64,000 nt of DNA, taken from Hyaloperonospora brassicae. Its lineage: Eukaryota > Oomycota > Peronosporomycetes > Peronosporales > Peronosporaceae. This document shows, piece by piece, positions 35,684 to 46,322 of the stretch. Location: assembly GCA_947650285.1 (NCBI GenBank), contig CANTFL010001080.1:106463-170462 (forward strand), given 5' to 3'. The notes beneath the pieces are model-generated. The model was not told the origin of the DNA and searched no databases. It was given only the letters and a program-made list of their open reading frames with translations. Every line of letters starts with the position of its first letter. Within the stretch, counting starts at the first letter, position 1. The position numbers and the translations under genes were made by a program.

Positions 35684-35870
35684 TGTACTGGTGATTCTGT
35701 GTGCTGTTTATGTAGATGACTTACCTTACGGGATATTCGCAACAACCCGCCGCACCAATTATTTAATTGTAGACAAAAACCAACTTAATATTCGACTATT
35801 CATCCGATCATACAATAATCTCGGTATCGCTCGGCTTTACGTGCGCCGTTTTAACAATGTCCAGTATCCA
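35684..35870 (+). pseudogene. Copia-like reverse transcriptase relic
   Basis: Reads ILCAVYVDDL (YVDD at 35709-35720), then about 30 codons later FIRSYNNLGIARLYVRR. This resembles the Copia RT order of YVDDL followed by the F-x-M-x-DLG-x-x-x-x-FLG block. No other pol domain is readable, and no LTR abuts it, although LTR-like copies lie at 20054 and 38484. Short and decayed; the call rests on two motifs. Confidence 0.45.
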
Positions 35871-36271
35871 GCCCATGGAATACTAATGTTCAAACGAAAA
35901 AGGTGTGCCTCTATTATCCCTACTTTCATTCATGCTTCTAGACAATCCTGTATCATGTGGCCAAACCTTTCAGAACCTTACCAATTGTCCACTAAAGCCG
36001 ATCTTCTTGCGTTTAGCCTTTCATTGCGCCTTAATCTTTTTCTCGTTCGAACAACTTGCTTTTCGTGACCTTTTTCTTTGTGCTAATGTTTATATTGCCT
36101 GCACACTAGCTCTTCTCGCTCTTGTAGTCTACAATAATTTCAAAATGATTTACTTAAGTCAAACATGGAGGGTAGGAAGCTCGACGCATTGTGCGAAGTC
36201 AATTTGTGCTCTAATGACACGGCGAAGTAATATTTTAAGATTTTAGGATTCTTCGATTGATCCAGCGAAAA

Positions 36272-36393
36272 TTTCTACTTCTTAATACGCATATATTCAA
36301 ACGCAATTATAGTAGGACTTGAACGATCGATCCAGCAAGCGCACGAGTCCAACGATAATTGCGTTTGAATATATGTGTGTTGAGAAGTAGAAA
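36272..36393. repeat. MITE-like inverted repeat with 38-bp arms
   Basis: Arms 36272-36309 and 36356-36393 are inverted copies with a few mismatches (left TTTCTACTTCTTAATACGC, right GTGTGTTGAGAAGTAGAAA), separated by 46 bp. TGATCCAGCG before the left arm recurs as CGATCCAGCA in the loop. It could be a foldback MITE or the end-to-end termini of a deleted DNA transposon. No clear target duplication. Confidence 0.6.
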
Positions 36394-38483
36394 CACCGTT
36401 CTTTTAATTGGAAGCACACGGTGAGCTGTCGATTTACGGTTGTGCTATGACGTGCGATAAGTAGAGTCATGCGGCGTGTTAAAGTCCATCACGTTAAGGT
36501 CTGAAGATTCCTTGTTGCGTAAAGATATACACCACACTCTGCGAAATGTTTTTAAGCGCTTTATTGTCATTAATGAAGCATACATTAGCAGCTCCCGCTG
36601 TTTTTTTACTTGGCTATGCGCCTAAATCCCCTCACCACCAGTTTCATACGTGGTAATTACTTCCTGTAAAGGAATGCACTACAAGCTTGTGTATCAACAA
36701 AAGTTCTGACAAACATAACAAATTTTAGTTTTAGTGTGGCTTTGATCAAACGTTTCGCGTTGATTGGTTTGTTAAAAATATAGCCAGGTAAAAGAAGTAA
36801 ATTGAGATAAGCGTATCAGATTTCAATGATTGTGTCCAAGTTAGCGATATGATATTGCACATCTGACATTCATACAACCAAGTGGTTTAAACAGAAGAAA
36901 AATTGAATTTGAAAGTGATACGCTATCAATTTTTTTCGTAGACATGCAAAGTGGTCATGATACTTTATTACGTGACGATTAGAGATAGAGATCGTTGAGT
37001 ACGAGGTCCTATATATTTTACAAAGTAAACGATCCTATTATTATTTTCTTTTGCTGCTAAGTACTGCTAATTGTCGATGCATACTCCCACCACTTAAAAT
37101 GTATAGCGGTATCTTATTCAAAGATAATGGGGCTTCATAAACTATGATCGATTAGTATACGATAAAGGCGCTGTACACGCTATGCGGATGCGACCTAACC
37201 ATCCATACATTGTTCAAATATGTAATGAGGTGGACCCATGACAATATTCACTGTGCATCCGCGACTAATCCTAAAACACTTAGTCCTTTCTTGCACCAAT
37301 TGAAAGAGCCCAGATTATCCATTTGATTGTAGAATTTTCGTATATGCAGTGCTGCTAATCACAAAAGACGTTCAAATGCAAGCTTTCTGGACATTCCAAC
37401 TCACGCAAATGTACTGCCAAAGAACTCGTACTAAATTTTTAATCGATCAAGTTGCGTATTTACCCAGACTGTGACCGAACCCATTATAAAACAATAGCTT
37501 TATTTATACCTTCATGCAAAAATTCTTTGTATACCGGATTTAAGGCGCCTTAAGCTATTGATTATGACATCGTGAGCTAATTTCACGAACTAAAATCTTT
37601 ACGGTCTTTTAAACGTCGCGTACAATGTAGCGTGCAGAGAAACTACCATTAACTGAGCTAGACAAGTCAGTCGAATAAAAAAGAATTCAGCTAACAGTGA
37701 GGCGTCTCCGGATACATCTCTTCTAAAACCTACTTTGTTCGTTTTTGAGTACACCTTTGTATGTACACCATCATGCTTACCACTGAAAATGGTCAATTGT
37801 TGTGGAACCTAATCACTTTAAAAGTAAAAAATGCAGCGTTGGATTGCTCATGTAATATCTATTGCAGGATAAATAAGAAAAAGAAATCGGTTTAAATTAC
37901 AATTCCATTTTGAATAGATAGATGCGCGCATTTGGCATCGATTAGTGGTTTTGCTGGTTTATTGTGTGGCCGGTATAGCCAATATAAAGAATTTTATTGG
38001 TAAGTGATAACGTAAGTCTAACGAGAATGATCTTTCAGTATTGCCCCTCAAGGTTAACATTGGAGAATGTTTCATGCGAGGAATATTCTCACTGATAATT
38101 TGAGGCAACGCCACGATCACGTCACATGCTCGATTCCGTTCGCGCACAAAATATCATAGTCAAGTCAAGTTATAGCACATATCCCACCTGTCACTGAAAT
38201 ATGCACTTTGTATGAGGTAAAATGAGTACCTAAGTGTGCATTATGCTTCATGTGTAGCAGAACGAATACAGGTCCAGACAAGCGCACGGTGTGAACTATA
38301 AATTGCGCTCAGGGCGAATACGTGTTATTTTCGACTAATTGTGCAACATAAACTGTGTTCATTAGTTCCATATATAAAGTCGAAAACATATTTTTTATAA
38401 ACACATTTGAATGACTCGCAGCAGGGGTGGAATTTAAAGAAGGAGAAGTTGATCATGTAACATGAGATTTTTAACGTAGCATC
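36394..38483. other. AT-rich spacer, no gene recognised
   Basis: Only short frames (65 codons or fewer) without motifs. Several A/T homopolymer runs. Confidence 0.4.
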
Positions 38484-38703
38484 TGTTGACAAGGTACACC
38501 GTATGTATATCTTTATGGATGTATTCTGATCGGGTATTGGTAATTGGGTGTGATTCATGTTCCTGGAAACATAAGGTTAGCGTATATGCGGTGCAGTTGT
38601 CAGCTGGTAAACTGACTACCATACGAATACCAGGTCGTGATGAGAACGTAGTTACGACAATGATTTTAATCCAATAGAAACACATCGTGGGTATCAGGCT
38701 TAG
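38484..38703. repeat. Dispersed repeat copy B, probable solo LTR
   Basis: Second copy of the repeat at 20054-20272, in the same orientation. It shares TGTTGACAAGGTACACCG, TCTTTATGGATGTATTCTGA, TCAGCTGGTAAA and GGTATCAGGCTTAG in order. The two copies differ at many sites, so both insertions are old. Confidence 0.6.
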
Positions 38704-38888
38704 ACGTAACATGGTTTGCATGAGAACCGAGGACCTCAATCAATATATCGGTTCGGCATTTGCTTTAGCTGAACATCACGCACATCATACGCTAGTCATA
38801 TATGTGATGTCGAAAGTAAATCGAAAAGTTTATTAAATTAGTCTTTTTATGGAATAACTCGTCGTTTCTCTTCATTCTACATTGTCTT

Positions 38889-39482
38889 TTACCTGGTCTT
38901 CTTTTGTCGAGAACCTTCACTCAAGGTAGTAATTAACTTTTCGGGCTTCACGCGAACTTTTACATCATGCCACATACCTGCTGCCTCGTCAATTGTCCAT
39001 TTGCGAATAAAAGTCAGCATCGTTGACCATGCATCGGCAGTGCACACAGCAACATAATGTAGAACCGGTTGATGATACATATAAGGTGTCAGGACTGTCT
39101 TCACTTACGTTCTTCTACCCACTTTGGTTTGTACCTTTCTAGTATCAAGCTTACCTACGCATACGGTACGGATCCTATCACGTTCAAGGTATTCTGCACA
39201 CTTACACAGGTTGTGATAACATTTTGTCAATAAAATACAATCCAGTGGTGTCTGTCCGAATTTCCACGATTTTTTTCTATCGCTGCAAGATCCCGATTTC
39301 TTGTTTTTGCCTTTGTACCAAAAATGCATTAGCTTCTCATCCACACTATGTCTCTGTGATATCCGAACAAGTGATGCTATGGAGGCGAATCCGATATTTA
39401 CGTAAATGTCACTGGCCGTGCTATCATGACCTGAACACGAGAGAGATATCAAGTAACTCTGTGATCTACTTCTCCATATCAA
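38889..39482 (-). pseudogene. Decayed minus-strand ORF, family not recognised
   Basis: Two open stretches lie in the same frame (39105-39482 and 38889-39104), separated only by one TAA (39105-39107), giving about 196 readable codons. Stretches such as LERDRIRTVCVGKL and CTADAWSTMLTFIRKW read like protein and are unusual for this AT-rich zone. A transposase is possible, but I see no catalytic signature. Confidence 0.3.
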
Positions 39483-39685
39483 TTTATGCCTCCGACGATG
39501 CTACCCCTAGATAAATCGATTTGCGTAACTTACTAACCTGACCGAGCGTCCCCGGAATAACAGAGTGTAAAGTCAAGAATATCACACGTTCACCTATCGT
39601 TTGAGATTTACTGAGCATCGTCATCGTCAAATGCTCTGGCTAAAAGCTCGCGAATTTGAGCAGGAGCAACAAACTATTTTGTCGC

Positions 39686-39837
39686 TCAAAATGTCACGAA
39701 ATGGCTTAAACGAGTAAGCTCATCGAATGCACTAGCTAGCCGGGCTGGAATACTCGGTGAATGAATTAGTGCTACAGATGTGACCCACGAGGGCTCATCA
39801 GCTGCTCGCCAATACCAAAAGTTCTGATGGCGCTTAT
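39686..39837 (-). pseudogene. ORF fragment cut by element 2
   Basis: On the minus strand the sequence reads HQNFWYWRAADEPSWVTS through ELTRLSHFVTF to a stop. Its upstream end runs directly into the 5' LTR of element 2. The continuation on the far side of the element (47822 onward) allows only a few more codons before a stop. Family unknown. Confidence 0.3.
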
Positions 39838-40228
39838 TGTAACGGGGCAGCCCGTTACATGGAAATTGCCATTTGAGAGATAATGACAATAAAGAATATT
39901 AAGTTGAATATTCTTTGAACAATATCACCAATAGTGGTGATATTGATGGGTCGACCAAAGAGTCTGCTCTTCGGTTGATATCTTGATGATATCAACCCAC
40001 CAATCGCCGCAAGACGCGCGCAATGAGTGGTGAGCAGACGTCGTCATACATTCAGTTAGATTAGAATAATTAAGTTAAGTCAAACAGAGAGACAGTGGTT
40101 AAAGACTTAATTATATTAATATAACAGTTTTACTTTTCCCTTATCTACGCTTCCTCGTTTGCCTCGTGTACGCTTGTCGGGGCACGATACCCTTGCGTTA
40201 AGTTCACGCAAGGGTGTGCCCCGTTACA
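39838..40228 (+). repeat. 5' LTR of element 2
   Basis: Starts TGTAACGGGGCA and ends TGCCCCGTTACA, a 12-bp terminal inverted repeat. It contains a series of perfect hairpins: TGTAACGGG/CCCGTTACA (39838-39846 with 39851-39859), AAGAATATT/AATATTCTT, CAATATCACC/GGTGATATTG, GGTTGATATC/GATATCAACC (39973-39982 with 39988-39997) and ACCCTTGCGT/ACGCAAGGGT (40189-40198 with 40206-40215). AATAAA occurs near 39890 and TATATTAATATAA near 40113. Confidence 0.95.
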
Positions 40229-40230
40229 CC

Positions 40231-40238
40231 TGGTAGCA
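40231..40238 (+). other. Primer-binding site of element 2
   Basis: TGGTAGCA begins two bases after the LTR end. It is complementary to a tRNA 3' end ...TGCTACCA, which is the terminus of many eukaryotic initiator Met tRNAs. The identity of the primer tRNA is inference from these eight bases. Confidence 0.55.
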
Positions 40239-40272
40239 CTTTGTAGTTTTTCCAAGGACCACAACATCCAAC

Positions 40273-41427
40273 ATGAACATGTTGGATGATGAAGAGACCT
40301 TTCACGCCACGCGTGAAGGGTTTACCCATTTGAGTGACATCGAATGGAGTGAGGTAGAACGAATGAGTTCTACCGTAGGCGAGTTCTCCATTAGCGCCAT
40401 GTTGGAGTCTCTAGACAGAGACCAACAACATGCCGCTATAGCCATGTTCATTCAAAATGAACTTGTCACCGAAAGGGAGAAAGTAGCCTTGCTTCACCAG
40501 CAAGGCTCTCAACAGGCCGAGCAGTTGAGAGAACTCGGTGCTCAACAGACAGAGCTGTTGAGACAGCAGCAATTCCATGCTGCTGTGGGCGGGACGGCAC
40601 ATGCGCGTCGTCCCGAAGTCATGAAAGTTGACATCTCCAAGCACAGTGGAGTTCCGGAAGACTCCCTGTTACTGTGGTTTGTCGAACTCGACAGAGCCTT
40701 AAGGGCTCGTCGCGTCGAAGATGAGCAAATGAAACTCACATTTTCTCAAACCCACTTGGCAGGACGTGCCAAAACTTGGTCCCTGGGGCTCGAGAGTAGC
40801 GACCCACATGTGTTTAGGTCGCTAGATGACTTCAAGTCCCGGCTCAGACAAACGTTTGAGCCGCCACGGGCTGAGTTCAGGGCTCGTTCAGAGCTCCTGA
40901 AACTCAAGCAGGGTAAGCGTGATGTGCACGCTTACGCTCAACATATACGACTCCTCGCGAGTAGTATAACTGCTAACCCAGTTCATGAACACACGTTGAT
41001 TACGGTGTTCATGCAAGGGCTCGCAGAAGGGCCCGTCAGGAGCCACCTGTTCCGCCTTGAGCTGAATACGCTGGAAGATGCGATATCAGCCGCGGAACAG
41101 GAAGACTTTAGCATGAGACAGGCTCATGCTAGCTCAAACTCTTATCGTCCACCGAGACGACAAGAGATCGGAGGTCCAGAACCAATGGACCTCTGCTATG
41201 TTGAGAGCGAGAGACCTCGCTCTTCAAACAACAAGCGATTGCAGAAGTGCAATCGCTGTCAGAAGTTAGGGCACTACGCATATGAGTGTAGTGCTCCACG
41301 CCCAGTACCAAACAGTACTGAGCGAAATGGACGACCATTCGCCAAGAAGGGCAATGGGCGTTGGTCTAGCGCTGTTGCGAAGCCGCAACAGCGAAACGGA
41401 CCATCAAAAAATGGACGGGGTCAGTAG
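40273..41427 (+). CDS. gag: Gag of element 2
   Basis: An intact 384-aa frame. The retrotransposon Gag domain lies in the middle (LLLWFVELDRALRARRV, LAGRAKTWSLGL, FKSRLRQTFEPP, LTVFMQGL-like segment). A CCHC zinc knuckle is at residues 326-339 (CNRCQKLGHYAYEC). A Gln/Glu-rich N-terminal helix precedes it and a basic tail follows. The start ATG sits in a 10-bp perfect hairpin (CATCCAACAT 40265-40274 with ATGTTGGATG 40279-40288). The TAG stop (41425-41427) sits in the arm of a 9-bp hairpin (TCAGTAGGG 41421-41429 with CCCTACTGA 41438-41446). Pol begins in another frame, so expression of Pol would need frameshifting or readthrough if that is not decay. Confidence 0.88.
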   Translation: MNMLDDEETFHATREGFTHLSDIEWSEVERMSSTVGEFSISAMLESLDRDQQHAAIAMFIQNELVTEREKVALLHQQGSQQAEQLRELGAQQTELLRQQQFHAAVGGTAHARRPEVMKVDISKHSGVPEDSLLLWFVELDRALRARRVEDEQMKLTFSQTHLAGRAKTWSLGLESSDPHVFRSLDDFKSRLRQTFEPPRAEFRARSELLKLKQGKRDVHAYAQHIRLLASSITANPVHEHTLITVFMQGLAEGPVRSHLFRLELNTLEDAISAAEQEDFSMRQAHASSNSYRPPRRQEIGGPEPMDLCYVESERPRSSNNKRLQKCNRCQKLGHYAYECSAPRPVPNSTERNGRPFAKKGNGRWSSAVAKPQQRNGPSKNGRGQ

Positions 41428-41477
41428 GGGCGGAGCGCCCTACTGATCCAGCAACCTCAAGAGAATTTGCAAATCTC

Positions 41478-44400
41478 TTGACGAAAGTTGCTCCAGATAC
41501 ACAATCATTGTGTGTCTCTGCACCTGGTGATGACGTTTCGCTCATCACCTTGAAGTTGGAAGCGACAAATGATTTGTCGCTTCGTGCCCTAGTAGACTGT
41601 GGGGCGTCGAACAACTTTGTTCGACGCCAGTCACTAGAGGGTCGTAGGCTCAAGTTCGTTGAGCGCGACATTACCCTCACGAGGATGACGGTGCGCCTTG
41701 CAACAGGCGCATCGATTACCGTTGAGAAACGTGTAGTAGGAATCCACTACACGTTAGAGGGCGAACAGTACGATGATGAATTCATCGTACTAGATCTGGA
41801 TGACAAATTTGATGTCATCCTGGGATTACCTTGGCTCAGAAAGTACGAGCCAAGAGTGAGCTGGCAGCATCGATCCGTGAAGATGCCTGCTGCTTGTTCA
41901 TCAGATGGCCATCTGATGAACATCTTGGAGCGTCCACAAGCGTGTGGATGTTCTGCGAGTGAGTGCGATGGCCTCACTTGCGGTACGGTCGTTAGCACGA
42001 CTGCACAAGATCACAGTGTAGTTGATCACTACACTGTGGAGCAAGCTCCCGGCGGCTGTACAGAAGTACAGGCGGCGCCGAAGGTCCACCACTCGAATAA
42101 GTCGAGTGGACCGGGACATGGATGCACGCCTAGCGGGCGACATCCTAGTAAGAAGTAAACCGGTTGCCCACAAGCGGCAACACGGATATCCTAGGTCGAC
42201 TGGAGGGTCGACCGTAGAGGATCGGTCCCTGACTGTGGTTGCACAGCCACAGTCAGAAGACGTCGAGGGAATAAGTCCCCACGTACTTGAGGAAGGAATT
42301 CCTCAAGAGTCACTTGCTGAAGGATTAGGCCTTCAGCAACCTGTGGAACGAAGTTCCCAGGAAGTAACCAAGACGTTGAACGTCTTGATTAATGACGGAT
42401 CAAGCGTAGGCGCTTCTACGCTTGATCTGATTGTGCCTCCGAAGTTAACTTCGGAGATAACTCAGTTGCCAACGCTAGAACCGAAACGGTTTTTGCGTGA
42501 TCTGCGTAGTGGCAAAGTCAAGCAGATCTGCATACTCGTCACAGAGGATGAGTATGTGGCCGATATTCGGTCGGCGACAGTATTTGCTGAGAACGAACGG
42601 GTTCTCAGCAGCTCATCGATGGACGAAAGTGTCCTCGATGAGAAGACTCGGATTGAGCGATACACGTCTCAATCCTGGGAGTCACTTCAGGCAAATCCTT
42701 TGTATAAGGATTTGATCGAATTCAAGGATGTATTCCCTGAATCCGTACCTTGCGAGTTGCCTAAGGACAAAGGCACTCGACACGAGATCGAGCTCAAACC
42801 GGGCTCGAAGTACTGTGTCATGAAGCAGTGGCCACTGCCTCGTGAACAAGTACTAGCGATCGACAAGTTCTTTGCCGATCGCTTAGCAGCGGGCCATGTG
42901 AAGGAATCAACATCCCCTCACAGCTCTCCGACCTTCTGTGTGCGAAAGGCCACAGGAGGATGGCGGATAGTGCACGCATTCAACAATTTGAATGCTGCAA
43001 CGGTACCGGCTCAGACGCCGATACCGAGGAAGGACGTAATCATAGATGGTATGTCAAAGAGTACCATCTTTTCGTCCATGGATCTGATGGATGGATTCTA
43101 TCAGATCCTCATGCGTGAACGGGACATCCCGTACACGGCAGTGAGCACCCCCAGCGGGATGCTGTGGGAGTGGCTAGTTATGCCACAGGGGCTGAGTAAT
43201 GCCCCTGCAACATTCAACAGATGTGTCACAAATCTGTTGAGACCGGTGTGAGACTTCGCACCGAGTTACTTCGACGATGTGTTCGTCCATAGCCGGGCTA
43301 TGGACGGAAAGACGGACGTTGAAGTTCACAGAACTCACGTTCGTCAGGTTCTTCAACTTATGCGCAAGCATAAGTTGTACGCCAACCTCAAGAAGTGTAT
43401 ATTCGCGGCTAGCGAAATACCACTTCTTGGGTGCATCGTGGGTGAACACGGCGTACGCCCTGATCCCGAAAAGATAAAGGCGATCACCGACTGGCCAGTG
43501 CCAGTCGATGTCAAGGGACTAAGGAAGTTCCTTGGACTAGCGGCGTACTTGCACAAGTACTCGCGCAACTACGCCGAGATGACCGCTCATCTTTGTTGTT
43601 CGCTCAATAAAAATGTGAGTGGTCATGTATCGCTGACTGTCAGCGTTCCTTTGAGGGTATCACGCAAAGCTTGATGCAATCGCCGATCTTGGCGATTGCA
43701 GACCAGGACAGATCATTTCATGTGGTCTGTGACGCCAGCGATTTTGCAATCGGCTGTGCGTTAATGCAGTCCGATGCAGATGGCGCGGAGCGCGTCATCT
43801 GTTATCAGTCGCGTCAGCTGCAAGCAGCTGAGCGTTATTACCCAGTGCATGACAAGGAACTCCTTGCCATGAAATATGCACTGGCTAAGTTCCGGGTCTA
43901 TCTCTTGGGAGATAGACCGTTCATCGTGTATACCGACCATGCGTCACTACTCACGGCCGTAAACAGCCCACGCCTCTCGCAGAGAATGGCGAGGTGGCTG
44001 CCTTTCTTCGCGGAGTCCAACTTCTCCGTGGAGTATATAACCAGGACGACTAAACGTCGTCGCTGATGCGCTTTCGCGCCGGCCCGATTTCGAGCCGGTC
44101 GCACCATTCAACAGTGAGGATAAGCCCACTGTTGCGACACTGACAGCCAGTGTTCCGTCGTCAAGCTTACTTGACGACGTAAGAAATGCATACGCAGAAG
44201 ATAAGGATCTTCTGCGATTAATGGATCATCTGGTGCCCAAATCCAGTAGATAATTGAAGGATTTACCGGCTTTGTACCGATCCTCATCGGATCGGTACAC
44301 AACGCGTAACGGACTGTTATATTATACAGCCGTTGACGGCGACACGCCTCGTGTCGTCTCCCCAACTCATAATGATTTGCGATTACGCATCATGTATGAG

Positions 44401-46322
44401 TGTCACGATGCCCCAACAGCCGGTCATCGTGGTAGAGAAAAGGCTTACCTCACGGTAAGTCGTGACTTTTACTGGCCACGCCAGTATCAGTTTGTCCGCA
44501 AGTACATACGTGCTTGCGAGGTTTGTCAACGGGTGAAGCCTAGTCCTTCATCCCGTGCGCCATTGCAGCCTCTGCCTGTTCCGACAGAGTGCTGGCAGTC
44601 CGTTTCAATGGACTTCGTCTTCGGTTTTCCCGAAGACGCTCACAAGAATAATGGTATTCTTGTGTTTGTTGACCGATTCAGCAAGATGGTGCATATTGGT
44701 GCAGTCCCTGAGTCGATCAAGGCTCAAGGTTGTGCTCGTGTCTTTCTAGACACGGTCTTTAGACTCCACGGTTTACCCCGTGAACTCGTATCCGACCGTG
44801 ACCCTCGGTTCACGGCGGCATTTTGGCAAACCGTGTTCCGCACATTGGGAACACGATTGAAGATGTCTACTTCTGACCATCCCGAAACAAATGGTCAGAC
44901 GGAACGTGCGAACCGTGTCCTCGAAGAGATCCTTCGAGGATATGTCCACTCGTTTTCGAGTTGGAGCGAATTCCTACCCATGGTGGAATTCGCCATCAAT
45001 AATTCGGTGCATGCTTCCACACAGCACACACCGTTTTACGTGAATGGCCTGCGCCATCCACGTGTGCCCACCCTTCTAGAGTGTGACTCTTGGATAAGGG
45101 GGGAGGGACTCGCTCGAGCACAAACCGTTTTGGCTCTTGCTCATCACGTGTCGGCGCTAACGTCGTCACGTATGATGCCGATGTCGATCAAGTCGACATC
45201 GATGAAGAAGATCACCTCAGTCATAGCGGCGACGCTATTACTGACTCGGATGATGATGACGATGCTGGTATATTCAGCATCGTCAACGATTATGCCAGCG
45301 AGGAAGAAGACAACCTCGCTGAAGAAGAGAACAATCTTTTAGCAGTGCGCACGAAGCGCACTGAAAGACAAAACAAAGAGTCAGCAGAGAACTTCCTGCT
45401 GACTCGAGAAGCGGTAGTCCGTTTCGTTCAGGACTCCATCGCAAATGCGGTGGACCTTCAGAAACGGAACGCAGACAAGAATGGGAGAGCAAATGTTCTT
45501 TCATTTAATGTTAATGACCTAGTACTACTGTCTACGGTAAACCTACCTGGACACGCAGTCACTAGTGTCGGCAGTAGTAAACTACTGCCGAGGTACATTG
45601 GGCCATTTCGAGTGTTGCATCGCAAGGGCAATGCATACACACTCGAATTGCCACGTAAGATGCGCACGCATCCTACGTTTTACGTGGGGAGGCTCAGGCC
45701 GTACTGTCAGTACGAGCCTTCTTCTTCCGGTGAAGATAGCCCCCACGTTCAAGAACATCCATCAAGTTCTTGCGTTCGCGCTCCAGACGATCCGTCTGGT
45801 CGCGCAGATAAGATACCTCGGAACTCAACCGAGATATCTCCCCGCGAGCTGTCGCCAGCTCGCCGAATAGGGAGCGGACATCCCGCTCGACCTGAAGCTG
45901 CGCTGTGGCGTAATCGGCACGGTCTCTCGCCCGATCAGCCTCGCGATCCTTGCGGTTCTTCCGCACGGTATCAGTCAAAGCGTAGCGCCGGTCGCGCTCG
46001 TGCTTCAAGTCATCGCGCAATTCATCGATTGCGCGATCCATCTCGTAAGGGTCGAGATGGTGAGCAGAATCATCTGGAGGAGGTCTTTCCTCCTCCACCA
46101 CATCCTTTGGTGGATTCTCACGGTGGTCAACGCTTTCTAGTGGAGCGTATCTTGAACCACCGTGACGATTCAGGATCAAGGACGAGCTACCTCGTCCAGT
46201 GGCGGGGGTATCCACCCTCTTGGAATAGCTGGGAGCCCCGCTCTCAGATGTTGATGGACGTTGAAGGTCTCGTCCGCCAGTATGACAAAACTCATCCGAT
46301 TGGTCCGAAGGCCCATCGGTAA
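41478..46322 (+). pseudogene. pol: Pol of element 2 (PR-RT-RH-IN-chromodomain), broken
   Basis: Protease with LVDCGASNNFVRR (41587 onward; Cys where DSG/DTG is usual). RT with PIPRKDVI, SSMDLMDGFYQILM, MPQGLSNAPATF and active-site SYFDDVFVHS. RNase H with VVCDASDFAIGCAL and YTDHASL. Integrase with HDAPTAGH and CEVC zinc-binding residues, SMDFVFGF, SDRDPRF and NGQTERANR (all three catalytic acids present). Chromodomain 46131-46240 (YLVQWRGYP, NSWEP). Breaks: frame change near 42.1 kb, TGA at 43249, single-base losses or gains near 43616, 44036 and 45095, TAA at 44251. Stop 46320-46322. Some single-base breaks lie in homopolymers and could be sequencing errors. Confidence 0.9.
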
